Part shown: positions 26,887 through 37,465 of the stretch, one piece after another
How the letters are laid out: each line of letters begins with the position of its first letter
How positions within the stretch are numbered: position 1 is the first letter of the stretch
NCBI GenBank assembly: GCA_000026125.1
Contig: CU207211.1
Location: 3,224,001-3,288,000, forward strand
DNA: 64,000 bases
Origin: Herminiimonas arsenicoxydans
Lineage (GTDB): Bacteria; Pseudomonadota; Gammaproteobacteria; Burkholderiales; Burkholderiaceae_D
Direction of reading: 5' to 3'
Notes under the pieces: model-generated
Seen by the model: the letters and a program-made list of their open reading frames with translations, nothing else
What the model was told of the DNA's origin: nothing
The model's database searches: none
Translations under genes and position numbers: made by a program

Positions 26887-28122
26887 ATGAGCGACATGCA
26901 AAATCCGCCGCAAATTTCACGTTCGGCCCGCATCGATGCGCTGCGCGGCATTGCCGTGTTCGGCATTCTGCTGGTCAACGTATGGTCATTCATCTGGGGC
27001 TTCGAAAGTTTGCGCTACGGCGTGCTGCCGGCGACGTCCTCGATCTTCGATGTGCTCGCGGTGGCGTTCACGGCCTTCTTTGCCGAGCAAAAGTTTTATC
27101 CTATTTTTGCCTTCCTGTTCGGGGCCGGCTTTGTCCTGGTGACGCGCTCACTGAAACAACAGTTCGGTCGCTGGAGCGATGCCGAACGCTTGTACCGTCG
27201 CCGCTTGAAATGGTTGCTGGGGTGTGGCGTCGTGCACGGCACCGCAATCTGGTTCGGCGACATCCTGACCGTCTATGCAATTGCCGGCTTCTTTGTGCTG
27301 GCCGGACTGACGGGGGCGCGGCTGCGTAGCGTGCGCAATGCACTGCGCGTCTGGAGCATCATCTTCTTTGCACTGTTGCTGGGAAATTTCCTGCTCGGTC
27401 TGCAAATGGTCAGCCCTTCTGCGCTGCAGGAACAGGCGATCAATACCGTCGCCGCAGTAGAAGCCGGACGCGTCGTTTACACCAAAGGCAATCTGCTGAG
27501 CATAGGCATACAGCGCCTGGGCGACTATGCATCGGTCACCACGCAATCGCTGTTTATCCTGCCGCATATCGCGCTGCTGTTTCTGCTGGGTGCGATGTCG
27601 GTGCGTCTCGGCTGGCTGACGCAGCCGGCCCGGCACATAACATTCTGGCGCAGGGTGCAATGGACAGGGTTTGCACTTGGCATTCCATTCAACCTGGCAT
27701 GGGCGACGATGGTAGTGGCGGAAGCGATCGATCCTTTGCACCCATCGCTCTATTCATTTTTGCTGTACGCATGGCTGCCGGTGGGCGGCACCTGCCTGGC
27801 GGCGGCGTATGTGGCGACAATTTTGCTGGCGAAAGAAACCGCCGGTCAGTGGCTGGATAACTGGCTGGCACCTGTGGGCAAGATGGCGTTGACGCATTAC
27901 CTGATGCAATCCTTGCTGTGCTCGATCTTGCTCCAGGGTTTTGGTTTCGGGCTCGGCGCAATATGGCCGCCGGCAGCCTGGCTGGCACTTGCGTTCGCAA
28001 TCATGCTGCTGCAATTATTTTCTAGTCGCTGGTGGCTGGCGCGTCATGCGCAAGGTCCGGTGGAAACACTGTGGCGGCGCTACATCAACAAGGGTATTAC
28101 TGATGCCGACAAGCGCGACTGA
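26887..28122 (+). CDS. DUF418 / YeiB-type membrane protein
   Basis: 411 residues. It starts with an acyltransferase-3-like motif (RIDALRGIAVFGILLVNVWSF), has about ten membrane segments, and ends in the DUF418 domain (GPVETLWRR near the C-terminus). The family is predicted to move or modify a lipid-linked substrate; no function is proven. The ATG at 26887 follows AGGTAACG; earlier ATG codons lack a signal. Its stop lies 9 bp from the convergent dppF-type gene. Confidence 0.85.
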   Translation: MSDMQNPPQISRSARIDALRGIAVFGILLVNVWSFIWGFESLRYGVLPATSSIFDVLAVAFTAFFAEQKFYPIFAFLFGAGFVLVTRSLKQQFGRWSDAERLYRRRLKWLLGCGVVHGTAIWFGDILTVYAIAGFFVLAGLTGARLRSVRNALRVWSIIFFALLLGNFLLGLQMVSPSALQEQAINTVAAVEAGRVVYTKGNLLSIGIQRLGDYASVTTQSLFILPHIALLFLLGAMSVRLGWLTQPARHITFWRRVQWTGFALGIPFNLAWATMVVAEAIDPLHPSLYSFLLYAWLPVGGTCLAAAYVATILLAKETAGQWLDNWLAPVGKMALTHYLMQSLLCSILLQGFGFGLGAIWPPAAWLALAFAIMLLQLFSSRWWLARHAQGPVETLWRRYINKGITDADKRD

Positions 28123-28131
28123 CGCCTTGCC

Positions 28132-29142
28132 TTAGTTGCTGCTGTCGTTCAAATGACATGCCGAGAAATGAGCAGGTGCAATTTCTTTCAGCAACGGTTG
28201 CTCGACACTGCAACGCGGCATCGCATGCGGACAGCGCGGATGAAAATGACAGCCGGATGGCGGATGCAGCGGCGATGGTATCTCTCCCTTGACCGCATAG
28301 AAGTCTATCTTCTTCACTTCCAGCCTGGGTGCCGACGCCAGCAAGGCAACGGTGTACGGATGATTCGGTCGCGCAAATAATTCTGCCGTCGGCGACGATT
28401 CGACAATGCGCCCCAGATACATGATGAGCACACGATCCGATACATGGCGCACCACCCCGAGATCATGGCTGATGAACAGATAGGTCAGGTTCAGTTCATC
28501 GCGCAGCTTGATGAACAGATTCAGCACCTGCGCCTGTATCGATACATCGAGGGCCGCCACCGCTTCATCGCAGACCAGCAGTTCCGGCTTGACGGCCAGC
28601 GCGCGTGCAATCCCGATACGCGCACGCTGGCCGCCAGAAAATTGGTGGGGAAAGCGGCGTGCCAGTGCCGGATCGAGTCCTACCGTTTGCAACAGCCGGG
28701 CGACATATTCGGTTTGTTCGGAAGCCGGAACCATGCCGTGCGCCACCGGCGCTTCACCGATCACATCCTGTATCCGCATGCGCGGATTCAGCGATGCATA
28801 CGGATCCTGAAAAATCATTTGCATGCCGAGTTGCTGCTGCCGTCTTTCTGCCGCGCTGGAGACCTCGAGGTTTACGCCTTTCCATAAACGGCTGCCGGAC
28901 GACAGCGTATGCAGGCCGACCGCCATGCGGCCCAGCGTCGATTTGCCACAACCGGATTCGCCGACCAGGCCGACCACTTCGCCTGCATGTATCGTCAGCG
29001 TCACCTGATCGACTGCATGCACGACTTCGGCGGATTTCTTCGCGCCGAACAGATTCGCGATGCGGGCCGCCGTATCCAGAGGCTGGGCGAAACGCTTGCT
29101 GACATCCTGCAAAGCCAGCAGCGGCTGCGTATGCTCAGTCAT
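28132..29142 (-). CDS. Peptide-type ABC transporter ATP-binding protein (OppF/DppF)
   Basis: 336 residues. It has Walker A GLVGESGCGKST, signature FSGGQRARIGIARALAVKPELLVCDEAVAALDVSIQAQVLNL and the C-terminal oligopeptide ABC extension with the cysteine pattern HFHPRCPHAMPRCSVEQP, which in relatives binds an iron-sulfur cluster. It powers uptake with the companion ATPase. The ATG at 29142 overlaps the end of the preceding ATPase gene by 8 bp. Last gene of the five-gene operon. Confidence 0.92.
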   Translation of the reverse strand: MTEHTQPLLALQDVSKRFAQPLDTAARIANLFGAKKSAEVVHAVDQVTLTIHAGEVVGLVGESGCGKSTLGRMAVGLHTLSSGSRLWKGVNLEVSSAAERRQQQLGMQMIFQDPYASLNPRMRIQDVIGEAPVAHGMVPASEQTEYVARLLQTVGLDPALARRFPHQFSGGQRARIGIARALAVKPELLVCDEAVAALDVSIQAQVLNLFIKLRDELNLTYLFISHDLGVVRHVSDRVLIMYLGRIVESSPTAELFARPNHPYTVALLASAPRLEVKKIDFYAVKGEIPSPLHPPSGCHFHPRCPHAMPRCSVEQPLLKEIAPAHFSACHLNDSSN

Positions 29143-30124
29143 GCGTGACCTCCGTCGCGGCACTGATGGGATGGAAGCAGCGCAGGGTACGTGCGCCATC
29201 GATGGATAAAGGCGGCGTGTTTTCGCAGACCGCCGTCGCCCGCTCGCAGCGCGTGCGGAAGGCGCAGCCGGATGGCAGATTCAATAATGAAGGCGTCATA
29301 CCGGGAATCTGCCGCAAGGGCAGTCCCGGCAGATTGCGCGATGGCGACGATGCGATCAGGCCATGCGTATAAGGATGCTGCGGCTGTTCCAGCACCTCTT
29401 GCACGCTGCCGCTTTCGACGATCTTGCCCGCATACATCACACAGACCGCATCGGCCAGGCCGGCAATCACGGACAGATCGTGCGTGATCCAAATCAGTGC
29501 GGTGCCGGATTCGCGGCACAGCTTTTGCATCTCGTACAGGATCTGGCCCTGTATCGTGACATCGAGCGCGGTCGTCGGCTCATCGCAGATGATCAGGTCC
29601 GGCTTGTTCAGCAAGGCAATCGCAATCGCTACGCGCTGCCGCATACCACCGGAAAACTGATGCGGATAGGCGAGCAGTCTTTCATCCGGCGACGCAATCC
29701 CGACCCGCACCAGTGCATCGCGCGCCATCGCACGCGCCGTCGCCTTGCCGACATCCTGATGCGCCAGCACCGCTTCCATCATTTGCGTATCGATGCGCAA
29801 CACCGGATTAAGCGTCATCATCGGGTCCTGGAAGATCATCGCGATGCGATTGCCGCGTATGCGGCGCATCGCTTCCGGCGACAGTGCGCGCAGATCCTGA
29901 TCTTTCAACAGAATTTTTCCGGCCACGATTTTTCCCGGCGCATCGATCAAACCCATGATCGAATACGCGGTCATCGATTTGCCCGAACCCGATTCGCCGA
30001 CCAGCCCCATGATCTGCCCCGGAGCCACCGAGAACGACACGTCTTCGACTGCTTTCACCACGCCTTCGCGCGCAGTGAAATGCATCTGCAGGTTTTGCAC
30101 CGTCAGTGTGGGAAGGTTCGTCAT
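29135..30124 (-). CDS. Peptide-type ABC transporter ATP-binding protein (OppD/DppD)
   Basis: 329 residues. Walker A GLVGESGSGKS, signature FSGGMRQRVAIAIALLNKPDLIICDEPTTALDVTIQGQIL, and the oligopeptide C-terminal region GCAFRTRCERATAVCENTPP with three cysteines. The ATG at 30124 overlaps the permease stop (ATGA), which fixes the start although the frame is open far upstream on the same strand. Partner of the following DppF-type subunit. Confidence 0.92.
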   Translation of the reverse strand: MTNLPTLTVQNLQMHFTAREGVVKAVEDVSFSVAPGQIMGLVGESGSGKSMTAYSIMGLIDAPGKIVAGKILLKDQDLRALSPEAMRRIRGNRIAMIFQDPMMTLNPVLRIDTQMMEAVLAHQDVGKATARAMARDALVRVGIASPDERLLAYPHQFSGGMRQRVAIAIALLNKPDLIICDEPTTALDVTIQGQILYEMQKLCRESGTALIWITHDLSVIAGLADAVCVMYAGKIVESGSVQEVLEQPQHPYTHGLIASSPSRNLPGLPLRQIPGMTPSLLNLPSGCAFRTRCERATAVCENTPPLSIDGARTLRCFHPISAATEVTHD

Positions 30125-31029
30125 TGTGTCTGCAGACGTGGATTGAGCACGTCGCGCAATTGATCGGCCACCAGATTGATAGAGACCACCGTCAGCAACA
30201 GGGCAATGCCGGGAAATACGCTGATCCAGTATTTGCCGGACATCATGTAATCGAAACCGTTGGCGATCAACAAGCCCAGCGAGGGTTCCGTCACCGGCAA
30301 GCCGAGGCCGAGAAAGGACAGCGTGGCTTCCAGCGAAATCGCCGAGGCGACTTGCAGCGCGGCGATCACGATCAGTGGCGGCAGACAGTTCGGCAACAGA
30401 TGGCGGAACACGATGCGCAGCGGCGACAGGCCGAGGCCGCGCGCCGCTTCCATGTATTCCTTCTTGCGCTCGACCAGCGCGGCGCTGCGCGCAGTACGTG
30501 CGTAATACGCCCATTGCACGGCGATCAGCGCGATCACGATCTTGTCTATGCCCGGCCCCATCAGCGCCAGCAGGATCAGCGCCACCAGTATCGGCGGGAA
30601 GGACAGCTGGATATCGGCTACCCGCATGATGAAGCCTTCCGTGCGGCCGCCAAAGTAACCGGCGCACAAACCCAGCGTCAGGCCGATCAGCAAAGCGATC
30701 GCGGTGCTCGCGACGCCGACGATGATCGAAATCCGCACGCCGTACAGTATCGCCGACAGCATGTCGCGCCCCTGCTCATCGGTGCCGAGCAGATAGGTAA
30801 AGCTGCCGTCGAGATTCTGCGCGCCGGGCGCGAGTCGCGAATCCATGATGTCTATCTGCGTCAGGTCGTAGGGATTTTGCGGCGCGATGACAGGTGCAAA
30901 GATCGCCGCCAGCACGATCAGCAGCAAGAGCACGCTTCCGCCAGCAGCGATTTTGCTGGCGAAGAAGTTGCGTGCAAAACGCCGGAACGGCGTTTCTATT
31001 GCAGGGGATTGCATGGCGGCATCCATCAT
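30121..31029 (-). CDS. Peptide-type ABC permease (DppC)
   Basis: 302-residue inner-membrane permease with an N-terminal helix (AAGGSVLLLLIVLAAIFAPVIA), a short periplasmic loop and the EAA-type coupling motif EAARGLGLSPLRIVFRHLLPN before the last helices. Start and stop overlap both neighbours by ATGA, so it is tightly coupled to the DppB-type and DppD-type genes. The substrate could be di- or oligopeptides or a similar compound. Confidence 0.92.
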   Translation of the reverse strand: MMDAAMQSPAIETPFRRFARNFFASKIAAGGSVLLLLIVLAAIFAPVIAPQNPYDLTQIDIMDSRLAPGAQNLDGSFTYLLGTDEQGRDMLSAILYGVRISIIVGVASTAIALLIGLTLGLCAGYFGGRTEGFIMRVADIQLSFPPILVALILLALMGPGIDKIVIALIAVQWAYYARTARSAALVERKKEYMEAARGLGLSPLRIVFRHLLPNCLPPLIVIAALQVASAISLEATLSFLGLGLPVTEPSLGLLIANGFDYMMSGKYWISVFPGIALLLTVVSINLVADQLRDVLNPRLQTQ

Positions 31030-32006
31030 CAGTTCCTTGCATCCGTAAGGCGCACGCGCGGGTCCAGCAGCGAATACGCGACATCGACGATCAGGTTGAT
31101 CAGGATGAACAGGGCCACCACCAGCATCAGATAGGCGACGATCACCGGCCTGTCCAGCACGCGTATCGAATCGATGATCAGCTTGCCCATGCCGGGCCAG
31201 GCAAACACCGATTCGGTGACGATGGCGAACGCGATGATGGAACCGAACTGCAGTGCGATCACGGTAACGATGGGAATCAGGATGTTTTTCAGCACATGCA
31301 CGCCGATGATGCGGCTGTTGCGCACGCCCTTGGCGCGCGCAAACTTGACGTAATCCTGCAGCAGCGCTTCCTGCGCACCGGCGCGCGTCAGGCGGATTAC
31401 CAGTGCGATATTGAACAGCGCCAGATTGAAGGCCGGCAGCAACAGATGTTGCAAACCATCCAGCGTCAGGAAGCTGACCGGCACGCCGAACAGCAAGCTC
31501 GTCTCGCCGCGCCCGCCTGAGGGCAGCCAGCCGAGTTGCACCGCAAACACCATGATCAGCATCAGGCCGACCCAGAAAGTCGGCAGCGAAAATCCGAGTA
31601 TGGAAATCGCCATGATGCTTTTTCCGCTCCAGCTATGGGGACGCAGGCCGGCCCACAAGCCAAGCGGAATACCGAGCACGATGGCGATCAGGATGGCGCC
31701 GATCGCCAGCTCCAGTGTCGCCGGCAGGCGTTCGAGTATCAGTGCCAGCGCCGGCGTGCCGAATGAAAACGAGCGTCCCAGATCACCGCTCAGCGCTTGC
31801 TGGATGAAGATGAAGTATTGCTGCCATAGCGGCTTGTCCAGCCCGAAGGCCGCAATGGTACGGGCGCGCTCAAGCTGGTCGGCATCAGGGCTGATCAGCA
31901 TGTCGATCGGATTGCCGATCGCATACACGCCGATAAAAACCAGCAGCGACATCACTGCCAGCACAATGATACTTTGTCCGAGACGGCGCAGAATAAAGTC
32001 GAGCAT
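31029..32006 (-). CDS. Peptide-type ABC permease (DppB)
   Basis: 325 residues; starts with the characteristic MLDFILRRLGQSIIVLAVMSLLVFIG and ends in DVAYSLLDPRVRL. The EAA loop reads VKFARAKGVRNSRIIGVHVLKNILIPIVTV. Pairs with the DppC-type subunit. The ATG at 32006 is chosen; the frame continues 20 codons upstream without family similarity. It lies 63 bp after the binding protein gene and overlaps dppC. Confidence 0.92.
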   Translation of the reverse strand: MLDFILRRLGQSIIVLAVMSLLVFIGVYAIGNPIDMLISPDADQLERARTIAAFGLDKPLWQQYFIFIQQALSGDLGRSFSFGTPALALILERLPATLELAIGAILIAIVLGIPLGLWAGLRPHSWSGKSIMAISILGFSLPTFWVGLMLIMVFAVQLGWLPSGGRGETSLLFGVPVSFLTLDGLQHLLLPAFNLALFNIALVIRLTRAGAQEALLQDYVKFARAKGVRNSRIIGVHVLKNILIPIVTVIALQFGSIIAFAIVTESVFAWPGMGKLIIDSIRVLDRPVIVAYLMLVVALFILINLIVDVAYSLLDPRVRLTDARN

Positions 32007-32069
32007 GATCAGCAAACATCCGTAGCGACAGGTGCACGCAAGCCGGCACGCACCTGCTGCGAGCAAAAC

Positions 32070-33656
32070 TTATTCGGGATGGAACTGATGTGCAAATGTG
32101 AATTCATCGGTACGCGCAGTGTACTTCAAGCCCTTGCGCATTGCCCAGGTCGCATACTGGTGATGCAGGGGCACGACCGCATAATCCTTCAAGGCTAGCG
32201 CGGCGGCCTCTTTCGCAAACGCTACACGCTTGCCCTGATCGACCGACGATAGCGATGAAGCAATCAATTTATCCACCGCCGGATTGCTGTACTTGCCCCA
32301 GTTCCACGAACCCCAGCCGGTTTCCACATTGGGTGTGCCGACCAAAGTACGCAAGCCGAAGTCACCGGCCAGTGTGCCCCAACCCAGCAGCGACACACTG
32401 AATTCGCCGGCACGCGCCTTGGCGAAATAGACTGACAGCGGCAGGGTTGCGACCTTGGTCTGTATGCCGATGCGATTCCAGAATTGCGCCACCGTCTGCA
32501 CTACCTGCTCGTCATTGATATAGCGATCGTTCGGGCCGTGTATCGTCAGTGCAAAGCCATGCGGATAACCGGCTTGCGCCAGCAGCTTCTTCGCTCCTTC
32601 CGGATCGTAGACTTCCACCTTCAGCGCATCGTTGTAGCCGAATATGCCGGGCGACACGATATTCGAGGCCGGCACCGCCAGTCCTTCCATCGTGCGCTCC
32701 ACCAGGGCCTGACGATTGATGGCTTTCGACATGGCCTGCCGCACGCGCACATCATGCAGGGGATTGTTCGGCAAGGGCTTGCCTGATTTGTCGGTCACGT
32801 AACGCGAAGCACCGGGCGACTGATCGAGCTCCCAGAATATCGTGCGCCAGGATATTTTTTGCGCAAAGCTGAATTTGGCATTGCTCTTCAAACGCGACAG
32901 ATCGGCGGTCGGCACGCCTTCTATCGCATCGACATCGCCAGACAGCAAGGCGGCCAGACGCGGTGCCGAATTGGTGATGATGCGAAACGTAACCTTGTCC
33001 CAATCCGATTTGCCGCCCCAGTATTGATCGTTGCGCGTCACTTCTATGCGGTCGCCGCGCTTGAAGCTCAGGAATTTATACGGGCCGGTGCCGATCAGCG
33101 CCTTGCCATTGTTGAAGTCATCGGTACTCGCTTTCTCCGCCGCCTTTTTCGAGACGATGAATACAGTACTCATATCCAGCGCCAAGGGGCCGTATGGCGC
33201 GGCGGTCATCAGCCTCACCGTATAGGGATCGACAATTTTTTTCGCGACGATCTGCTTGGTATACGCAGTAAACGGACCGGGACTACTGGTCAGTTTTGCC
33301 GGCCGGTCCAGCGAAAAAATCACATCGTCGGCAGTGAAAGGCGAACCATCGTGAAATTTCACATCGCGACGCAACTTGAATTCCCAGGTGGTCGCATCAA
33401 CCGCGCGCCATGAGGTCGCCAGGCCCGGCACCAGCTTGCCATTCGCATCCACATTCACCAGCGCATCGAAGATATGCGAAGAGAATGTAACATTGGGCGC
33501 AATGTTCAGGTAATGCGGATCGAGCGAGGAGACATCCGCCGACAAGCCGATTTTCAGATCGGCGGCGAACGCAGCATGCGACGCCAGATTCCCCGACCAT
33601 GCGAGCGCGCCCATCAGTGCCAGCGCAGATAATTTTTCCCGTTTGAAACCGAACAT
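32070..33656 (-). CDS. Periplasmic peptide-binding protein (SBP family 5)
   Basis: 528 residues with a signal peptide ending NLASHAAFAA, followed by the solute-binding family 5 pattern: ADVSSLDPHYLNIAPNVTFSSHIFDALVNVD, WEFKLRRDVKFHDGSPFTADDVIFSLDR and GTGPYKFLSFKRGDRIEVTRNDQYWG. Family 5 binds peptides, nickel, opines and glutathione, so the cargo is not certain. The ATG follows AAAGGCAAAAC. First gene of the operon, hence the likely promoter is in 33657-33760. Confidence 0.92.
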   Translation of the reverse strand: MFGFKREKLSALALMGALAWSGNLASHAAFAADLKIGLSADVSSLDPHYLNIAPNVTFSSHIFDALVNVDANGKLVPGLATSWRAVDATTWEFKLRRDVKFHDGSPFTADDVIFSLDRPAKLTSSPGPFTAYTKQIVAKKIVDPYTVRLMTAAPYGPLALDMSTVFIVSKKAAEKASTDDFNNGKALIGTGPYKFLSFKRGDRIEVTRNDQYWGGKSDWDKVTFRIITNSAPRLAALLSGDVDAIEGVPTADLSRLKSNAKFSFAQKISWRTIFWELDQSPGASRYVTDKSGKPLPNNPLHDVRVRQAMSKAINRQALVERTMEGLAVPASNIVSPGIFGYNDALKVEVYDPEGAKKLLAQAGYPHGFALTIHGPNDRYINDEQVVQTVAQFWNRIGIQTKVATLPLSVYFAKARAGEFSVSLLGWGTLAGDFGLRTLVGTPNVETGWGSWNWGKYSNPAVDKLIASSLSSVDQGKRVAFAKEAAALALKDYAVVPLHHQYATWAMRKGLKYTARTDEFTFAHQFHPE

Positions 33657-33947
33657 GTTTTGCCTTTAAGAAGCTGAAAGCAGCGCGGGCTGCGCGAATA
33701 TGCGCAACCCTGCCACAACGCGATGGTAGTCACCTCATACACGAATGTAAATAATGCCTTTTTATCTTCACTATGCGAAAAACCCATATCGCCATGATGC
33801 GGCGTTTCCATCAGCAAGTGATGAACATGAGCAATCTGCATCAACATCCGCATCTGCAGTGGCGTTGCCAGCCGATAAAACACGGAACCTGTATGATGCT
33901 TTCGCGCTCTAAAACGATACGCCCCTACCTCACGAATGGAGTTCACC
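33657..33947. other. 291-bp divergent promoter region
   Basis: Spacer between the ABC importer operon (minus) and the CzcE-like gene (plus). A palindromic patch GCGCGGGCTGCGC lies at 33682-33694. No certain promoter or CueR-type box is visible, so the czcE-like gene is not obviously under CueR. Confidence 0.4.
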
Positions 33948-34283
33948 ATGCGGATCAAATCACTTGTGCTTGCATTTACCGCTCTCATGGCGTTCAGCAT
34001 CCCGGCGCTTTCCGCATCACCGCGCCTCGATCCGCTGGGCAATCCGGCCCCGGCCGCTGCTGCTACGCGCACCATCGTCATCACCCCCGAAACGAGATGG
34101 GTCAACGTGGAAGGCGGCGAAGTCATCAGATTCATCGTTGGCGACAAATCCTTCGGCTGGGATTTTTACGTCGGCTCCACCGTTACCTCATTTGATCTTC
34201 AACTAGTCGCGCCGCCTGGCGTACTGAATCGGCGCATAGTGGCCTATGTCTCGACTGATCCACGTTATCGCGGCAAAGATTAA
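33948..34283 (+). CDS. CzcE-like periplasmic metal-binding protein
   Basis: 111 residues with a signal peptide (MRIKSLVLAFTALMAFSIPALSA). The mature part resembles CzcE of Cupriavidus metallidurans: RLDPLGNPAP, ITPETRWVNVEGGEVIRF and FGWDFYVGSTVTSFDLQLVAPPGVLNRRIVAYV. CzcE binds Cu and other divalent metals in the periplasm. The ATG at 33948 follows GGAG at 7 bases. It lies 184 bp upstream of copA and heads the metal block. Confidence 0.75.
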   Translation: MRIKSLVLAFTALMAFSIPALSASPRLDPLGNPAPAAAATRTIVITPETRWVNVEGGEVIRFIVGDKSFGWDFYVGSTVTSFDLQLVAPPGVLNRRIVAYVSTDPRYRGKD

Positions 34284-34404
34284 AAATTGCATCAAATGTA
34301 ACTTCCTGATAGCAACGTACATCAGCAAACTGTTTCAGGAGCACGATCACTTTTCCGCATTGAAATCCTGTTGCCGGGCTGTCCTTAGCGCTTGAAAAAT
34401 GAGC

Positions 34405-34435
34405 TTGACCTTCCCATCATGGTAAGGTCAATACT
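34405..34435 (+). promoter_or_regulatory. CueR operator/promoter of copA
   Basis: -35 TTGACC (34405-34410), 19-bp spacer, -10 AATACT (34430-34435). The palindrome ACCTTCC-N6-TGGTAAGGT (34408-34428) lies in the spacer. An over-long 19-bp spacer with a central ACCTTCC dyad is diagnostic for MerR/CueR activation, where DNA distortion brings -35 and -10 into line. Confidence 0.92.
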
Positions 34436-34467
34436 CATTTCATCTTCCGCTTCCAGCGAGTCCCATC

Positions 34468-36915
34468 ATGAGCAGCCCAGCCGTATCCGACAGCATCCAC
34501 CGCATTACGCTAGACGTAGCCGGCATGACCTGCGCTTCCTGCGCCGGTCGCGTGGAAAAAGCCATCAACGCGATTCCCGGCGTGACGAAAACCAGCGTGA
34601 ATCTGGCTACCGATAGCGTCGCGGTTGAAGTGGATCATGCAGCCGCTGTCGATGCGGCAACAGTGCAACAGGCAATTGAAAAAGCCGGTTACAGCGTGCC
34701 GCAGCAGGAAATCGAGCTGGATATTACCGGCATGACCTGCGCTTCCTGCGCCGGCCGGGTGGAAAAAGCCTTGCGCAAGGTCGATGGCGTACTCGATGCC
34801 AGCATCAATCTCGCCACAGATCGCGCACGCATCAAGGTCAGCGGTGCAACATCGGCAGCGGCCCTGATTGCCGCCGTAGATGGCGCCGGTTACGGCGCCG
34901 CCTTGCCGCGCGAGCCGTCGGGCGCGGCCTCCTCCACCAGCACTGCGACATCCGGAGACTGGCTGCCGGTTGTGCTGTCTGCACTGCTGGCCATCCCCTT
35001 GGTTCTACCCATGCTGCTGGAGCCGTTCGGCGTGCACTTCATGCTGCCGGGCTGGCTGCAATGGGCGCTGGCCACGCCGGTGCAATTCTGGCTGGGCGCA
35101 CGTTTTTACAAGGCCGGCTGGCATGCCGTCAAGGCCGGCACCGGCAATATGGATTTGCTGGTTGCGCTCGGCACCAGCGCCGCCTATGGCTTGAGCATCT
35201 ATCTGCTGCTGACGGCGATGCCGGATCAGATGCCGCATCTGTATTTTGAAGCCGCAGTCGTGGTGATCACGCTGATCCTGCTCGGCAAGTGGCTGGAAGC
35301 ACGCGCCAAGAAGCAGACTGCATCAGCCATACGCGCGCTGCAAAAACTGCGTCCCGAATCGGCCCGCGTGCGGCGCGGCGGCAACGATATCGATGTCGCC
35401 ATCAATGCGGTGCGGGTCGGCGATATCGTCGTCGTGCGTCCCGGCGAACGGATCGCGGTCGACGGCACCGTACTTGAAGGCAGCAGCCAGGTCGATGAAT
35501 CGCTGATCACCGGCGAGAGCCTGCCGGTATTGAAACAGGTCGGCGATAAAGTCACAGGCGCAGCCATCAATGCCGACGGCGTGCTGCTGGTGCGCACCGA
35601 CGCCATCGGCGCAGAAACCACCTTGTCGCGCATCATCCGCATGGTGGAAAACGCACAATCGGAAAAAGCGCCCATCCAGCGTCTGGTCGACAAGGTCAGC
35701 GCGATCTTCGTGCCGGTAGTGCTGGCGATTGCCCTGTTCACCTTTATCGGCTGGTGGCTGGCCGGCAGCAGCATGGAAACCGCCATCATCAACGCCGTCA
35801 CCGTGCTGGTCATCGCCTGCCCATGCGCACTCGGATTGGCCACCCCGACTGCCATCATGGCAGGCACCGGCGTGGCCGCCAGATACGGCATCCTGATCAA
35901 GGATGCGGAAGCGCTGGAAATCGCGCATCGCATCACGACCGTCGTATTCGACAAGACCGGCACGCTGACGCAAGGCAAACCGCAGGTCAGCGAATTTCTG
36001 ACCAATGGCATCGCTGAAGACAAGCTGCTGCAACTGGCCGCCGCCATCCAGCGCGACAGTGAGCATCCGCTCGGACGCGCCGTGGTTGAACGGGCGGCGG
36101 CACGGCACCTTGCACTGCTGGAGTCGACTGCCGTCCAGGCCCTGCCCGGTCGCGGCATGCAGGCAACGGTCGAAGGCCGTCCGCTGCAGCTAGGCAATGC
36201 ACGTCTGATGGGCGAGCTCGGCATCGACATGACGCAGTTTGCACAACGTGCTCAGCAACTGGAAGAAAGCGGCCACACCGTGTCATGGCTGGCAGAAACC
36301 GGCGCGCAAGCAGGCGTGCTCGGCCTGATTGCCTTTCGCGACACGATCAAGCACAGCGCGCCGCAGGCAGTGGAACGCCTGCATGCACTGGGCATTCAAA
36401 CCATACTGCTGACCGGCGACAATCAGGGCAACGCCAATGCAGTCGGCAGACAGCTCGGCATAGACCGCGTGCTGGCGCAAGTGCTGCCGGGCGACAAGAG
36501 CGCAAAGATCAGCGCACTGCAGGACGAAGGCCAGATCGTCGCAATGGTCGGCGACGGCATCAACGATGCGCCGGCACTGGCCGCCGCCCATGTCGGCATC
36601 GCCATGGCGACCGGCACCGATGTGGCGATGCATGCAGCAGGCATTACCCTGATGCGCGGCGATCCGGCGCTGGTCGCCGATGCCATCGATATCTCGCGCC
36701 GCACCTACAACAAGATCAGGCAAAACCTGTTCTGGGCATTTATCTACAATCTGGTCGGCATCCCGCTGGCGGCATTCGGCTTGCTGAATCCGATGTTTGC
36801 CGGCGCGGCCATGGCCTTCAGTTCGGTCAGCGTGATCAGCAATGCCCTGCTGTTGCGACGCTGGCAGCCGGCGACCGGCGAAGCGCGCAAGACACTGTCA
36901 ACGCATACCGTTTGA
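34468..36915 (+). CDS. copA: Copper-exporting P1B-type ATPase
   Basis: 815-residue Cu(I) exporter of the inner membrane. Two N-terminal metal-binding domains carry GMTCASC (19-25 and 88-94). Membrane helices precede the actuator domain with GES (TGESLPV); the metal-transport motif CPC is at 451-453, phosphorylation site DKTGT starts at Asp495, and GDGIND is at 695-700. C-terminal helices contain [14 protein letters not shown] and [18 protein letters not shown], typical of subgroup P1B-1. CueR-activated promoter upstream; cueR follows 16 bp later. Confidence 0.97.
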   Translation: MSSPAVSDSIHRITLDVAGMTCASCAGRVEKAINAIPGVTKTSVNLATDSVAVEVDHAAAVDAATVQQAIEKAGYSVPQQEIELDITGMTCASCAGRVEKALRKVDGVLDASINLATDRARIKVSGATSAAALIAAVDGAGYGAALPREPSGAASSTSTATSGDWLPVVLSALLAIPLVLPMLLEPFGVHFMLPGWLQWALATPVQFWLGARFYKAGWHAVKAGTGNMDLLVALGTSAAYGLSIYLLLTAMPDQMPHLYFEAAVVVITLILLGKWLEARAKKQTASAIRALQKLRPESARVRRGGNDIDVAINAVRVGDIVVVRPGERIAVDGTVLEGSSQVDESLITGESLPVLKQVGDKVTGAAINADGVLLVRTDAIGAETTLSRIIRMVENAQSEKAPIQRLVDKVSAIFVPVVLAIALFTFIGWWLAGSSMETAIINAVTVLVIACPCALGLATPTAIMAGTGVAARYGILIKDAEALEIAHRITTVVFDKTGTLTQGKPQVSEFLTNGIAEDKLLQLAAAIQRDSEHPLGRAVVERAAARHLALLESTAVQALPGRGMQATVEGRPLQLGNARLMGELGIDMTQFAQRAQQLEESGHTVSWLAETGAQAGVLGLIAFRDTIKHSAPQAVERLHALGIQTILLTGDNQGNANAVGRQLGIDRVLAQVLPGDKSAKISALQDEGQIVAMVGDGINDAPALAAAHVGIAMATGTDVAMHAAGITLMRGDPALVADAIDISRRTYNKIRQNLFWAFIYNLVGIPLAAFGLLNPMFAGAAMAFSSVSVISNALLLRRWQPATGEARKTLSTHTV

Positions 36916-36931
36916 AACGGAAGGAATCAGC

Positions 36932-37351
36932 ATGAACATCGGAGAAGCAGCAAAGGCATCCGGCATATCCGCCAAGATGATCCGTCACTACGAAAGCATC
37001 CACCTGGTCGCACCGGGCGCACGCAGCGGCGCCGGTTATCGCACCTACAACGACAAGGACCTGCACGCACTGCGCTTCATCAAGCGCGCACGTTCGCTCG
37101 GGTTTTCACTGGATCAGATTCGGGATTTGCTCTCGCTGTGGAACGATACGCAGCGCGCCAGTGCAGACGTGAAGGCGATTGCATTGACGCATGTCGCCGA
37201 CCTGGAAAAGCGCATCGCCGAATTGAGCGAGATGCGCGATACGCTGAAGCATCTGGCGCAAACATGCAGCGGCGATGGCCGGCCTGATTGCCCCATCCTG
37301 CAAGGACTGGCGCAACAGGATGACGATGGCAAGTACGCCTGCCATTCCTGA
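36932..37351 (+). CDS. cueR: CueR, MerR-family copper regulator
   Basis: 139 residues. Winged helix [25 protein letters not shown] and the long dimerisation helix are present. The metal loop contains Cys112 and Cys120 (CSGDGRPDC), and Ser77 marks a monovalent-ion sensor as in E. coli CueR. It should activate copA and copZ in response to Cu(I), Ag(I) or Au(I). Translated 16 bp after copA, probably cotranscribed. A bidirectional terminator separates it from convergent copZ. Confidence 0.95.
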   Translation: MNIGEAAKASGISAKMIRHYESIHLVAPGARSGAGYRTYNDKDLHALRFIKRARSLGFSLDQIRDLLSLWNDTQRASADVKAIALTHVADLEKRIAELSEMRDTLKHLAQTCSGDGRPDCPILQGLAQQDDDGKYACHS

Positions 37352-37395
37352 ATCCTGATCGCTCTGACATGAAGTTGCATGCATGTGCGACGGCC

Positions 37396-37431
37396 AATAA
37401 AAAAGCGAGCTGCGCAGCTCGCTTTTTTATT
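37396..37431. terminator. Bidirectional terminator between cueR and copZ
   Basis: Long perfect dyad: A-rich arm plus GCGAGCTG, then CAGCTCGC with a T-rich arm, giving an 18-bp uninterrupted palindrome with no unpaired loop base in the centre. T runs on both strands serve the convergent cueR and copZ genes. Confidence 0.92.
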
Positions 37432-37465
37432 GGGTGCTCTACTATTTAATGATTACACTGCAGGA